Shown: positions 7,258 through 16,022, counted from the stretch's first letter. The stretch is 64,000 bases of DNA from Reyranella sp. (GCF_017305915.1 NZ_JAFKJN010000006.1:186001-250000), one strand, 5' to 3'. The notes: a model not told the origin generated them from the letters alone. Translations and numbers: made by a program.

Positions 7258-8820
7258 TCAGGCGGCGCGCATCTCCAGCCCCTTCGGCGTGGCGCGATAG
7301 CCGGTCAGGGTGCGATCGGCGTAGCCCAGCCGCCAATTCAGCATCTTCTGCGCATATTCGCCGACCCGGGCGGCATAGGCCGGATCGTCGGCGCGGTTCA
7401 CGAACTGGCCGGGATCGGCCTTGAGGTCGAAGAACAGCGGCGGCAGGGCGGCGAAGTGGACGTACTTGTAGTTCTCGTCCTGCACCACCGCGAGGCCGCA
7501 CTTGTCCATCGGCACGCCGAGCGCCGATTCGGGCTGGCTGTAGTGCAGGTCGCGGAAGTCGAACTCGTAGTGCACTTCGGTCCGCCAGTCGGACGGCGGG
7601 TTGCCCTCGACGAATGGCAGCAACGCCCGGCCGTCGCACTGGCGCGGCACCGGCAGGCCGAGCCATTCGAGAATGGTCGGCATGGTGTCGATGGTCTCGG
7701 TGAACTTCTCGACGATGGTGCCGCGCGTGCCGTTCGCCTCGGGCCGCGGATCGCGGACGATCAGCGGGATGCGATAGGATTCGTCGAAGTAGCCGATCTT
7801 GCCCAGCAGTTGATGGTCGCCGAGCTGCTCGCCGTGGTCGCAGGTGAAGACGATCAGCGTGTTGTCCCACTGCCCGGTCGCCTTGAGATAGGCGAAGACG
7901 CGGCCGAGATGGTCGTCGATCTCGCTCATCAGGCCGCAATAGGTGGCGCGCATCTGCGCCACCTCGGCCTCGCCCATCTCCGAGCCGGGCTTCTTGCCGT
8001 CCTGGAAGAACGACGCCTGCTTGATGTTGTTGACGTAGTAGGCGGTCAGCGCGTTCTGCCTGGCCTCCTCGGCCGGCGACGATGCGCGCACGACCTTCGG
8101 CATGTCCTCGGGCCGGTACATCGCGTTGTAGGGCGCCGGCGCGATGAACGGCGGATGCGGCCGGTAGTAGCCGAGATGCAAGAACCACGGCTTGCGGCCG
8201 TAGCCGCCGTCGCTATTGGCGCGCGCGGCGATGCCCTGCAGGTAGGCGAGCCCGCGCTCGGTGAACCACGCGGTGTCCGACAGCTCCTTCGGGATCACCG
8301 CCGGGTTCGCGGTTGCGCCGCCCGGCGAGGCGCCTTGCGGCAGCCAGACGTCGTCGCGGTTCTGCGGCAGCTTGAAGCCCTGGCTCGCCACCCAGCCGAA
8401 ATAGGCGTCGCGGTTCTCGAACGCGCCGACCGAATGGAAGCCCTCCATGATGTCGCCCAGCACGAAGAAGCGCGGGTCGTTGGGCGCGGTGGTGCGCGGA
8501 TCGGGCGTGGTCGTGGTGTAGCCGACCAGCGCCGGATCGTAGCCGCCGCGGCGCAGCTCGTGCGCGAGATTGGTGAAGCGCGCATCGAGCGGGATGGTGT
8601 TCTGCACCGCGCGGTGATTCATCAGGTAGAGCCCGGTCAGCAGGCTCGCCCGCGCCGGGCCGCACGGCACGGACTGCGTGAAATGGTTGCGGAAGGTCAC
8701 GCCCTCGGCGCACAGCGCGTCGATGTTGGGCAGCTTGAGGTAATCCGCGCCGAGCTTGGGCAGCATCAGGCCGCGCCACTGGTCGACGACGATCAACAGG
8801 ACATTCTTGCTGGCGGACAT
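7258..8820 (-). CDS. Sulfatase-family hydrolase resembling phosphonate monoester hydrolase (PehA type)
   Basis: Alkaline-phosphatase-superfamily hydrolase of 520 residues. The formylglycine signature C-x-P-x-R is present as VPCGPARASLLTG, with Cys53 the residue expected to be converted to formylglycine. Metal-site motifs LIVVDQWRG (Asp13) and TCDHGEQLGDH are intact. Long stretches (for example TGLYLMNHRAVQNT and HYEFDFRDLHYSQP) match what I remember of rhizobial and Burkholderia phosphonate monoester hydrolases, which also hydrolyse phosphodiesters and some sulfate esters. The start follows AGGAGG. It is cytoplasmic (no signal peptide) and divergent from the dehydrogenase at 8871. A choline-sulfatase-like role is less likely. 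Confidence 0.85.
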   Translation of the reverse strand: MSASKNVLLIVVDQWRGLMLPKLGADYLKLPNIDALCAEGVTFRNHFTQSVPCGPARASLLTGLYLMNHRAVQNTIPLDARFTNLAHELRRGGYDPALVGYTTTTPDPRTTAPNDPRFFVLGDIMEGFHSVGAFENRDAYFGWVASQGFKLPQNRDDVWLPQGASPGGATANPAVIPKELSDTAWFTERGLAYLQGIAARANSDGGYGRKPWFLHLGYYRPHPPFIAPAPYNAMYRPEDMPKVVRASSPAEEARQNALTAYYVNNIKQASFFQDGKKPGSEMGEAEVAQMRATYCGLMSEIDDHLGRVFAYLKATGQWDNTLIVFTCDHGEQLGDHQLLGKIGYFDESYRIPLIVRDPRPEANGTRGTIVEKFTETIDTMPTILEWLGLPVPRQCDGRALLPFVEGNPPSDWRTEVHYEFDFRDLHYSQPESALGVPMDKCGLAVVQDENYKYVHFAALPPLFFDLKADPGQFVNRADDPAYAARVGEYAQKMLNWRLGYADRTLTGYRATPKGLEMRAA

Positions 8821-8870
8821 CGATCCCTCCTGCCGCTACAGTACGGACAAATCCGTGGAGGAGACAACAC

Positions 8871-9902
8871 GTGGCTAATTTCAAGATCGTGACGACCGGG
8901 CCCGGCAACACCGATCATTCCCTGGAAATGGAATCCCTGGCCGCCCTGGGCGCCGAGATCGTCGAGGTAGCGGGCGACGATGCGGCCCTGCTGAAGGCGG
9001 TGGTCGACGCCGACGCGATCTACGGCAAGGGCCGGCCGCGCATCACCGCCAAGGTCATCGAGGCCGGCAAGAAGCTGAAGGTGGTGTCGCTAGGCAGCGT
9101 CGGCGTCGATTCGGTCGATGTCGAGGCGGCGACCGCGATGGGCGTCCCGGTCACCAACGTGCCCGACACCTTCATCGAGGAGGTCGCCGACCATGCCATG
9201 ACCCTGATCCTCGCCTCGTGGCGCCGCCTGGTCGTGCAGGACCAGATGGTGCGCAAGGGCGAATGGGCCAAGGCGCGGCCGATGCTCTACCAGTTCCCGC
9301 GCCTGATGGGCATGACGCTGGGCTTCATCTCGTTCGGCCACGTCGCGCGCGGCGTCGCCAAGCGTGCCGCGCCGTTCGGCTTCCAGATGCTGGCCTACGA
9401 TCCCTACATCGAGGAGCTGGTGATGAGCGAGCACGGCGTGCAGCCGGTCGGCTACGACGAGCTGCTGCAGCGCTCCGACATCATCTCGATGCACGCGCCC
9501 GGCACCAAGGACGCCCATCACCTGATGAAGGAGCAGCACTTCCGCAAGATGAAGAAGACGGCGCTGTTCGTGAACACCGGCCGCGGCTCGACGGTCGACG
9601 AGCCGGCGCTGATCAAGGCGCTGCAGGAAGGCTGGATCGCCGGCGCCGGCCTCGACGTGCTCGAGACCGAGCCGGTCGGCCACAACAATCCGCTGCTCGG
9701 CATGGACCAGGTCATCCTGACGGCGCATGTCGCCTCGGCGTCGGACCGCTTCGACAAGGCGCGCAAGCGCCGCGTCGGTGCCGAGCTGTCGCTGGTGCTG
9801 TCGGGCAAGTGGCCGCGCGCCTGCGTCAACCCGATGATCCTGGAGAAGTCCAAGCTGCAGCGCTGGCAGCCCTACTCGATGGAGCGCGGGCCGGGCAACT
9901 GA
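8871..9902 (+). CDS. D-2-hydroxyacid dehydrogenase family protein with altered nucleotide loop
   Basis: NAD-dependent D-2-hydroxyacid dehydrogenase fold of 343 residues. It starts with GTG at 8871 behind GGAGGAGA. Catalytic Arg238 (NTGRGSTVDE), Glu267 (LETEP) and His286 (LTAHVASAS) are in place. The dinucleotide-binding loop reads GFISFGHVAR near 151-160 where relatives have GxGxxG: Ser154 replaces the first Gly of the motif and Ala the last, so cofactor binding may be changed. It lies in a group with a second such dehydrogenase, a sugar-acid-type dehydratase and an RraA-like protein, suggesting oxidation or reduction of a hydroxy acid. The substrate is unknown. Confidence 0.85.
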   Translation: MANFKIVTTGPGNTDHSLEMESLAALGAEIVEVAGDDAALLKAVVDADAIYGKGRPRITAKVIEAGKKLKVVSLGSVGVDSVDVEAATAMGVPVTNVPDTFIEEVADHAMTLILASWRRLVVQDQMVRKGEWAKARPMLYQFPRLMGMTLGFISFGHVARGVAKRAAPFGFQMLAYDPYIEELVMSEHGVQPVGYDELLQRSDIISMHAPGTKDAHHLMKEQHFRKMKKTALFVNTGRGSTVDEPALIKALQEGWIAGAGLDVLETEPVGHNNPLLGMDQVILTAHVASASDRFDKARKRRVGAELSLVLSGKWPRACVNPMILEKSKLQRWQPYSMERGPGN

Positions 9903-9926
9903 CAGCATCACGCATCGCGAGACGCT

Positions 9927-9994
9927 GTCATCCCGAGCGTAGCGAGGGGATCTTTCCTGCAACCGAAAGATCCCTCGCTTGCGCTCGGGATGAC
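9927..9994. repeat. Palindromic element, arms 9927-9955 and 9966-9994
   Basis: Two 29-bp arms starting GTCATCCCGAGCG pair almost perfectly around a 10-bp loop. The same element, with a different outer sequence, is at 42453-42518. Here it lies between convergent transcripts (the 8871 gene and the 10209/10015 pair) and probably acts as a bidirectional terminator or mRNA-stabilising hairpin. It leaves no room for another gene in this gap. Confidence 0.85.
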
Positions 9995-10014
9995 GAGTGT
10001 GGCTGCGGCGCCGC

Positions 10015-10206
10015 TCAGTGCTTCAGCGCCTTCGTCCGCTCGTGATCGCGGATGTTGCGCTCGCACTCGGCCAGGCTGACGAACGGGCCGAGCACGACGT
10101 GCTCGGCATCGTCCAGGGCGTACCAGCCGGGCTCTGAGACGCAGTAGTCGCCCACGTCCTGTTCGGCGACGTGGGCGGCAAAGAGATCGGGACTGCTGGG
10201 CAGCAT
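10015..10206 (-). CDS. Small conserved-looking protein of unknown function (63 aa)
   Basis: A 63-residue acidic protein beginning MLPSSPDLFAAHVAEQDVGD, with an aromatic centre (EPGWYALDDAEHVVLGPF) and a charged C-terminus. Its ATG lies two bases after the stop of the dehydrogenase at 10209-11189 (TGACCATG), a spacing that favours translational coupling. It is probably expressed with that enzyme, as a subunit, chaperone or independent small protein. I do not recognise the family. An earlier in-frame ATG at 10227 would overlap the dehydrogenase and is less likely. Confidence 0.65.
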   Translation of the reverse strand: MLPSSPDLFAAHVAEQDVGDYCVSEPGWYALDDAEHVVLGPFVSLAECERNIRDHERTKALKH

Positions 10207-10208
10207 GG

Positions 10209-11189
10209 TCAGCCTCGTCGCGTCCAATCCTCGAGGTTCGCCGCTCCCGGCGGGACCTCCCCCTTCACCAGCGCCTCGACCTGACGGACGGTGTCGAACG
10301 CCTGGCTTTCGCTCGCTGGAGGGGTCAGACCCCCGATATGGGGCGTCGCGATAACGTTTTCCAGCCGGGCGAGTTCCGGCGACGGCATCTGGTCGGCTGC
10401 CCGGCCGACATCCATCGCAGCACCGGCGATGCGGTTTTCCGTCAGCACCTGCAAAAGCGCCTTTTCGTCGACAAGATTGCCGCGCGACATGTTGATGAAG
10501 AAGGCGTCCGGCTTCATGCGGGCGAAGGCGGCCGCGTTGACCAGATTCTCGGTCTCCTCGTTGGCGATCGCCAGGCAGACGACGTAGTCGGATTCGGCCA
10601 TCAGCGCCGGCAGGTCGCGCTTCTCGAACCGCCGGTCGTCGACCTGCGCATAGGGATCGGACACCAGCACCTTCATCCCGAGCGTCGCCAGCACCGGCGC
10701 GAGCGCGCGGCTGATGCGGCCATAGCCGATGATGCCGACCGTGCTGCCGCCAAGCTGCCGGCCGACCCGGATCTCCGGTTTCTCGCCGCGGTGATAGGCT
10801 GCTGCCGCGCGGCTCATCCCCCGGGAAAGATCGACCAGCAGGCCCACCGTCAGCTCGACCACCGACGGCACGAAGCCCGCCTCGGCATGGGCGACCAGCA
10901 CGCCCGCCTTGGAGGCCGCCGCCTGGTCGATGTTGCGGATGTCGATGGCGCTGCGCATCACGACCTTGAGCTTCGGCAAGGCGGAGAAGACCTCGGCCGG
11001 AACAGGAGTGGCGCGGTCGGCAATGATGAAGTCGACGTCCTGCGCGGCCGTGATCAGGCCCTTTGCGTCGAGCGGCGCGTCGCCCTCGTGCAACTTGACC
11101 TCGACCAGCTCGTGCAGGCGAGCGAGCGCCCGGTCGCCGTAGTATTGGCGGCGGGCTTGCGGAACGTGGGTGAGCAGCAGTCTCGACAT
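10209..11189 (-). CDS. D-2-hydroxyacid dehydrogenase family protein lacking the usual catalytic Glu
   Basis: A 326-residue protein of the D-isomer-specific 2-hydroxyacid dehydrogenase family. The NAD loop VGIIGYGRISRAL (about 151-163) is mostly canonical; Arg236 (NMSRGNLVDE) and His284 (ATPHIGG) are present. Where the family has a Glu-Pro segment holding the third catalytic residue, this protein reads MDVGRAADQMPSPEL, so the Glu is missing or replaced by Asp266. It may act on an unusual substrate or be weakly active. It starts 36 bp from the divergent dehydratase gene and is followed by a coupled 63-residue protein. Confidence 0.85.
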   Translation of the reverse strand: MSRLLLTHVPQARRQYYGDRALARLHELVEVKLHEGDAPLDAKGLITAAQDVDFIIADRATPVPAEVFSALPKLKVVMRSAIDIRNIDQAAASKAGVLVAHAEAGFVPSVVELTVGLLVDLSRGMSRAAAAYHRGEKPEIRVGRQLGGSTVGIIGYGRISRALAPVLATLGMKVLVSDPYAQVDDRRFEKRDLPALMAESDYVVCLAIANEETENLVNAAAFARMKPDAFFINMSRGNLVDEKALLQVLTENRIAGAAMDVGRAADQMPSPELARLENVIATPHIGGLTPPASESQAFDTVRQVEALVKGEVPPGAANLEDWTRRG

Positions 11190-11225
11190 TTCAGGCTATG
11201 ATCGGGGCCGACGGAGGAACATGCA

Positions 11226-12971
11226 ATGACGACGGCCGCCAAGAAATCGCCCCAGGAGCTGCGCAGCGCCCGCTGGTTCGCGCCCGACGACCTGCGCGCC
11301 TTCGGCCACCGCTCGCGCGCCATGCAGATGGGCTACGGGCCGGAGGATTGGGTTGCCAAGCCGGTGATCGCCATCCTCAACACCTGGTCCGAGGCACAGC
11401 CCTGCCACATGCATTTCAAGAGCCGCGTCGACGACGTGAAGCGCGGCATCCTGCAGGCCGGCGGCTTCCCGATGGAGCTGCCGGCGCTGTCGCTGTCGGA
11501 GAGCTTTCTCAAGCCCACCACCATGCTCTACCGCAACCTGCTCGCCATGGACGCCGAGGAGCTTTTGCGCGGGCACCCCGTTGATGGCGTGGTGCTGATG
11601 GGCGGCTGCGACAAGACCACGCCGGCGCTGCTGCTCGGCGCGATCAGCATGAACCTCCCGGCGATCTACCTGCCGGCCGGGCCGATGCTGCGCGGCAACT
11701 GGAAGGGCAAGGTGCTGGGCTCCGGGTCGGACGCCTGGAAGTACTGGGACGAGCGGCGCGCCGGCAAGATCTCGGACGACGACTGGGTCGACGTCGAGGC
11801 CGGCATCGCGCGCAGCTACGGCACCTGCATGACCATGGGCACGGCCGCGACCATGATGGCGATGGCCGAGACGCTCGGCATGTCGCTGCCCGGCGCCTCG
11901 TCGATCCCGGCGGCCGACGCCAACCACATCCGCATGGCCGCCGAATCCGGCCGGCGCATCGTCGACATGGTGTGGGAGGATCTGACGCCGAGGAAGATCC
12001 TGTCGAAGAACGCCTTCCTCAACGCCATCGCCGCGGCGATGGCGGTCGGCTGCTCGACCAACGCCATCATCCATCTGATCGCGCTGGCCCGCCGCGCCGG
12101 CCATGAAGACGTCGGGCTCGACGATTTCGAGCGCGCCAGCCGAAAGGTGCCGGTGATCGCCAACATCCGGCCCTCCGGGACCACGTACCTGATGGAGGAT
12201 TTCTTCTATGCCGGCGGCCTGCCCGGCCTGCTGGAGCAGATCCGCGACCACCTGCATCTCGACGTCCTGACCGTCACCGGCAAGACGCTGGGCGAGAATG
12301 TGAAGGGCGCGGAGATCTACAACGACGACGTGATCCGCACGGTCGCGAACCCGATCTACAAGGAGGGCGCGCTGGCGGTGCTGAAGGGCAACCTGGCGCC
12401 CGACGGCTGCGTGATCAAACCCTCGGCTTGCGCGGAAAAATTCCTGAAGCACACCGGGCCGGCGCTGGTGTTCGACGACTATCCGTCGATGAAGGCCGCG
12501 ATCGACCGCGACGATCTCGACGTCACCGAGGACACCGTGCTGATCCTGCGCAACGCGGGCCCGCAGGGCGGGCCGGGCATGCCGGAATGGGGCATGCTGC
12601 CGATCCCGAAGAAGCTGGTGCAGCAGGGCGTGCGCGACATGGTGCGGCTCAGCGACAGCCGCATGAGCGGCACCAGCTACGGCGCCTGCATCCTGCACGT
12701 CTCGCCCGAGAGCTATATCGGCGGGCCGCTGGCGCTGGTGAAGACCGGCGACATGATCTCGCTCGATGTCGACAAGCGCACCATCGACATGAACGTGTCG
12801 GACGAGGAGCTGGCCAGACGCAAGGCGGCGTGGAAGAAGCCTGAAGCGCGCTACGAGCGCGGCTACGGCTGGATGTTCACCCGCCACATCAAGCAGGCCA
12901 ACGAGGGCTGTGACTTCGACTTCCTCGAGACCAGGTTCGGCGCGCCGGTCGCCGAGCCGTCGATCTACTGA
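11226..12971 (+). CDS. IlvD/Edd-family sugar-acid dehydratase (L-arabonate dehydratase type)
   Basis: Fe-S dehydratase of 581 residues. Cys60 (AQPCHMHF), Cys128 (GGCDKTTP) and Cys201 (YGTCMTMGTA) are the expected iron-sulfur ligands. The overall sequence fits the arabonate/xylonate branch better than IlvD of valine synthesis: the motif order is LNTWSEAQPCH, MGGCDKTTP, and a C-terminus with RLSDSRMSGTSYGACI. It would convert an aldonate to a 2-keto-3-deoxy acid. The RraA-like gene follows after 8 bp, which suits dehydration followed by cleavage. The start follows GGAGGAACATGCA. Confidence 0.88.
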   Translation: MTTAAKKSPQELRSARWFAPDDLRAFGHRSRAMQMGYGPEDWVAKPVIAILNTWSEAQPCHMHFKSRVDDVKRGILQAGGFPMELPALSLSESFLKPTTMLYRNLLAMDAEELLRGHPVDGVVLMGGCDKTTPALLLGAISMNLPAIYLPAGPMLRGNWKGKVLGSGSDAWKYWDERRAGKISDDDWVDVEAGIARSYGTCMTMGTAATMMAMAETLGMSLPGASSIPAADANHIRMAAESGRRIVDMVWEDLTPRKILSKNAFLNAIAAAMAVGCSTNAIIHLIALARRAGHEDVGLDDFERASRKVPVIANIRPSGTTYLMEDFFYAGGLPGLLEQIRDHLHLDVLTVTGKTLGENVKGAEIYNDDVIRTVANPIYKEGALAVLKGNLAPDGCVIKPSACAEKFLKHTGPALVFDDYPSMKAAIDRDDLDVTEDTVLILRNAGPQGGPGMPEWGMLPIPKKLVQQGVRDMVRLSDSRMSGTSYGACILHVSPESYIGGPLALVKTGDMISLDVDKRTIDMNVSDEELARRKAAWKKPEARYERGYGWMFTRHIKQANEGCDFDFLETRFGAPVAEPSIY

Positions 12972-12979
12972 GGCACACC

Positions 12980-13690
12980 ATGAAGACCGAGACCCGCGAC
13001 AAGCTCCTGACCGTCAGCACGCCGACCGCGGCGACCGCTTTGTTCAAGCGCGGCCATCGCATCCAGGCAATCCAGGATGTCCATCCCTTGTCGCCGAACC
13101 AGCCGACTCTGGTCGGCGAGGCCTTCACCTTGCGCTACATCCCGGCGCGCGAGGACCTCAACAAGCTCGAGGCGTTCCGCGACCGCAGCCATCCGCAGCG
13201 CAAGGCGGTCGAGGACTGCCCGCCCGGCGCCGTCCTGGTGATGGACAGCCGCAAGGATGCGCGCGCGGCCTCGGCCGGCGCGATCCTGGTGACGCGGCTG
13301 ATGAAGCGCGGCGTCGCCGGCGTGGTGACCGACGGCGGCTTCCGCGATTCGGCGGAGATCGCGGCGCTGAACTTCCCGGCCTATCACCACCGGCCGAGCG
13401 CGCCGACCAACCTGACCTTGCACCACGCGATCGACATCAACGTGCCGATCGCCTGCGGCGACGCCCCGGTGTTCCCGGGCGACGTGATCCTGGGCGACAG
13501 GGACGGCGTGATCGTGATCCCCGCCCATCTCGCCGACGAAATCGCGGCCGAGGCGGTCGAGATGACGGCCTACGAGGACTTCGTCGCGGAGCGGGTGCAC
13601 GCGGGCTCGGGCATCTTCGGCCTCTATCCCGCGACCGATCCCAAGTCGCTCGAGCTCTTCGCGGAGTGGCGCAAGAAGAACAACAGATAA
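12980..13690 (+). CDS. RraA-like protein, possible 4-hydroxy-2-oxo-acid aldolase
   Basis: A 236-residue protein of the RraA/HMG-aldolase family. The DGGFRDSAEI motif contains the Arg-Asp pair that binds substrate and metal in the aldolases. Such proteins are annotated either as RNase E inhibitors or as class II aldolases cleaving 4-hydroxy-4-methyl-2-oxoglutarate-type acids to pyruvate. Its position 8 bp behind an arabonate-type dehydratase favours a catabolic (aldolase or keto-acid processing) role. A palindromic repeat begins one base after its stop codon. Confidence 0.83.
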   Translation: MKTETRDKLLTVSTPTAATALFKRGHRIQAIQDVHPLSPNQPTLVGEAFTLRYIPAREDLNKLEAFRDRSHPQRKAVEDCPPGAVLVMDSRKDARAASAGAILVTRLMKRGVAGVVTDGGFRDSAEIAALNFPAYHHRPSAPTNLTLHHAIDINVPIACGDAPVFPGDVILGDRDGVIVIPAHLADEIAAEAVEMTAYEDFVAERVHAGSGIFGLYPATDPKSLELFAEWRKKNNR

Positions 13691-13691
13691 T

Positions 13692-13821
13692 CCTCCCCAT
13701 TCATATGGGGAGGTGTCGCCGTCTTACGGCGACGGAGGGGTCAGAGGCCGCGACGCAGAAGGGTTGCCCATGACCCCTCCGTCGCGGGTTACCGCGACAC
13801 CTCCCCATTTGAATGGGGAGG
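13692..13821. repeat. 130-bp palindromic element, family B copy 1
   Basis: The element is bounded by CCTCCCCATTCATATGGGGA at the left and the related CCTCCCCATTTGAATGGGGA at the right. Inside are mirrored GTGTCGCCGT/ACGGCGACGGAGGGGTCA and TGACCCCTCCGTCGC blocks. Related copies are at 33807-33964 and 62819-62951, and a half copy at 44665-44721. It starts one base after the rraA-like stop, and its right end encodes the C-terminus and stop codon of the convergent deacylase (stop at 13789-13791). It is probably a mobile or amplified element that now also serves as a terminator. Confidence 0.9.
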
Positions 13822-15543
13822 GTTAGCCTGCGCGCCGCGGACCAGCCGGCCCGGCAGCGCGCCGGTGAACTGGCCGTCGCGATAGGTGATCGCGCCCGAC
13901 ACGACGGTGGCGCGGTAGCCGTCGGCCTTCTGCTCGAGGCGGCGGCCGCCGCCCGGCAGGTTGTGCACGGGATGCGGCGCGGCGACCTTGAGATTGTCGA
14001 GATCGATCACGTTGACGTCGGCCTTGGTGCCCGGCGCCAGCCGGCCGCGATCGCCGAGGCCGACCAGCCGCGCCGGCACGTCGGTGAGCTGCTGCACCGC
14101 CCACGGCAGCGGCCAGCGCTCGCCGATGCGGTCGCGCGTCCAGTAGGTCAACGCGTGGGTGGTATAGCTCGCATCGCAGATCATGCCGTAATGCGCGCCG
14201 CCGTCGCCCAGCGCCATCACCGTGTCGTCGTGATGCAGCATGCTCGCCATGTTGGCGTCGGATGAGTCGGTGTAGTTGGCGCCGGGATGGAACAGGATGG
14301 TACGACCGTCGCCCGAGACCAGCAGGTCGTAGGCCAGTTCCAGCGGCGTCACGCCGAGCTTGGCCGCGCGCTTGTCGAGCCGGCTCTCGCCCGGCGGCGT
14401 GTAGTTCGGCGGATCGCCCAGCACGTACATGTTGCCGACGCTGCGCATGAAAGCGAGCATCTGCGGATTGCGATAGGTCGGCTCCTCGGCCAGCAGCTTC
14501 GCGCGCATCGCCGGATCGCGCAGCTTGGCGAGCTTCCGATCCAGCGGCAGGTCGGCCACCTGGGCGTAGCTCGGGCAGGTCGAGAACGGATTGAACGACA
14601 GCTCCAGCCCATAGAGCAGCGCGACGGGCCGGCCGGCGACCTGGCCTTTGATCGAGAGGCCGTCGCGGTTGGCGCGCTCGACCTCGCGCAGCAGGGTCTT
14701 CCAGCGGCCGGGATAGATCGAGATGTCGAGCAGGGTGAACGACAGCGGCCGCCCCGAGGCCTCGACCAGCCGCCGCAGCATGGCGAACTCGGTCGAGCCC
14801 GCATCGGTCGCGTCGGCGAAATCGTCGAGCAGCTGGATCACGCCCTTGCCGATCCGGCCCATGCCGCGGGCGATCGCCGTCAGCTCCTCCTCGGCGGCGG
14901 TGATGGTCGGGGTCAGCACGCCGTCGGGCGTGCGATGGAACAGCGAGCGCGAGGTCGAGAAGCCGAGCGCACCGGCCTCGATGCCCTCGGCGACCAGCGC
15001 CGCCATGGTCGCCATGTCCTGTGCCGTCGCCGGCTCTCGGTCGACGCCGCGCTGGCCCATCACGAAGACGCGCAGCGGCGCGTGCGGCACCTGGGCGGCG
15101 AAGTCGATGTCGCAGCGGCGCGCGGCCAGAGCGTCGAGGTATTCGGGGAAGCTCTGCCAGTTCCAGGGCACGCCTTCCTGCATGACGATTTCGGGGATGT
15201 CCTCGACGCCCTCCATCACCTTCATCAGGGTGTGGCGGTCCTGCGGCCGGCAGGGCGCGAAGCCGACGCCGCAATTGCCCATCAGCACGGTGGTGACGCC
15301 GTGCCCCGACGACGGCTTGAACTGCTCGTCCCAGGTCGCCTGGCCGTCGTAATGCGTGTGCACGTCGACGAAGCCCGGCGTCACGGCGAGCCCCTTGGCA
15401 TCGATCTCCTCGCGACCGGCGCCGAGCCCGCGATCGACGGCGGCGATGCGGCCGTCCGCGATCCCGACATCGGCTTCGCGCGGCTCGCTGCCGGTGCCGT
15501 CGAGCACCGTGCCACCCCGGATGACGAGATCGAACGCCGCCAT
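13789..15543 (-). CDS. N-acyl-D-amino-acid deacylase family amidohydrolase
   Basis: Amidohydrolase-superfamily protein of 584 residues. The N-terminus DLVIRGGTVLDGTGSEPREA and metal motif DVHTHYDGQATWD are those of D-aminoacylase/N-acyl-D-glutamate deacylase relatives. It begins two bases after the hpxZ stop, in the row atzG-atzE-hpxZ-deacylase, suggesting it hydrolyses an amide or carbamoyl intermediate of the same pathway. The last residues (NPPHSNGEVSR) and the stop are read from palindromic repeat B, so its natural end was replaced or extended by the repeat. A paralogue is at 59989-61683. Confidence 0.86.
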   Translation of the reverse strand: MAAFDLVIRGGTVLDGTGSEPREADVGIADGRIAAVDRGLGAGREEIDAKGLAVTPGFVDVHTHYDGQATWDEQFKPSSGHGVTTVLMGNCGVGFAPCRPQDRHTLMKVMEGVEDIPEIVMQEGVPWNWQSFPEYLDALAARRCDIDFAAQVPHAPLRVFVMGQRGVDREPATAQDMATMAALVAEGIEAGALGFSTSRSLFHRTPDGVLTPTITAAEEELTAIARGMGRIGKGVIQLLDDFADATDAGSTEFAMLRRLVEASGRPLSFTLLDISIYPGRWKTLLREVERANRDGLSIKGQVAGRPVALLYGLELSFNPFSTCPSYAQVADLPLDRKLAKLRDPAMRAKLLAEEPTYRNPQMLAFMRSVGNMYVLGDPPNYTPPGESRLDKRAAKLGVTPLELAYDLLVSGDGRTILFHPGANYTDSSDANMASMLHHDDTVMALGDGGAHYGMICDASYTTHALTYWTRDRIGERWPLPWAVQQLTDVPARLVGLGDRGRLAPGTKADVNVIDLDNLKVAAPHPVHNLPGGGRRLEQKADGYRATVVSGAITYRDGQFTGALPGRLVRGAQANPPHSNGEVSR

Positions 15544-15545
15544 GG

Positions 15546-15944
15546 CTACTTCCTCATCGCTGTCGCCTCGCCGAGCAGGGAGACGTGCGCCGCCACGATA
15601 CGCCAGCCCGCCGGCGTGCGCATCCAGGTGTGACTCTGCCGGCCGATCCTGGTCTGGCCGTGGCGGCGAAACTCGCAATTCGCCATTCCGAAATCGTGGC
15701 CATAGGTGACGATCCAGAGCTTGAGCAGGTCGCGATCGACGACGAACCCCGGATCGCGGCCGGCGCGAAACGCAGCGATCTGGTCGTAGCCATAGAGCTG
15801 CTCGCCGACTCCGTACCGCAAGGTGTGGGGGCTGTTCCAGAACAGCTCGTCGAGCGTCGCGACGTCGTTGCTGTTCAGCGCTTTCTCATAGCGGTTGAAG
15901 GCCGCCGTCACCTCGGCGACGACCGACGGGATATTGATCTCCAT
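15546..15944 (-). CDS. hpxZ: HpxZ/AtzH-like protein (DUF3225)
   Basis: A 132-residue NTF2/SnoaL-like protein matching the oxalurate-catabolism protein HpxZ/AtzH family: [22 protein letters not shown], then AFRAGRDPG, and [21 protein letters not shown] at the end. In hpx and atz clusters this small protein accompanies the AtzE-type amidase and the AtzG-type subunit; its biochemical role is poorly defined, possibly a decarboxylase or helper. The same three families lie together here. A CTAG-ended repeat (15954-16022) separates it from the amidase. Confidence 0.88.
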   Translation of the reverse strand: MEINIPSVVAEVTAAFNRYEKALNSNDVATLDELFWNSPHTLRYGVGEQLYGYDQIAAFRAGRDPGFVVDRDLLKLWIVTYGHDFGMANCEFRRHGQTRIGRQSHTWMRTPAGWRIVAAHVSLLGEATAMRK

Positions 15945-15953
15945 TGAATTCCT

Positions 15954-16022
15954 CTAGAGCGCAGGCGATGTTGATCACACAGGGCATATTCCGTCCGGCT
16001 TCGCCGGACGGAATATGCTCTA
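15954..16022. repeat. 69-bp CTAGAGC-ended palindromic element (family D copy 1)
   Basis: The ends are CTAGAGC and GCTCTAG (terminal inverted repeats). Inside is a perfect 16-bp stem, arms 15984-15999 and 16003-16018, with loop TTC. The right-hand CTAG provides the TAG stop codon of the atzE-type amidase (16020-16022). The related copy at 21689-21764 has the same ends and a homologous stem. The structure resembles a MITE or REP-type element. Confidence 0.88.
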
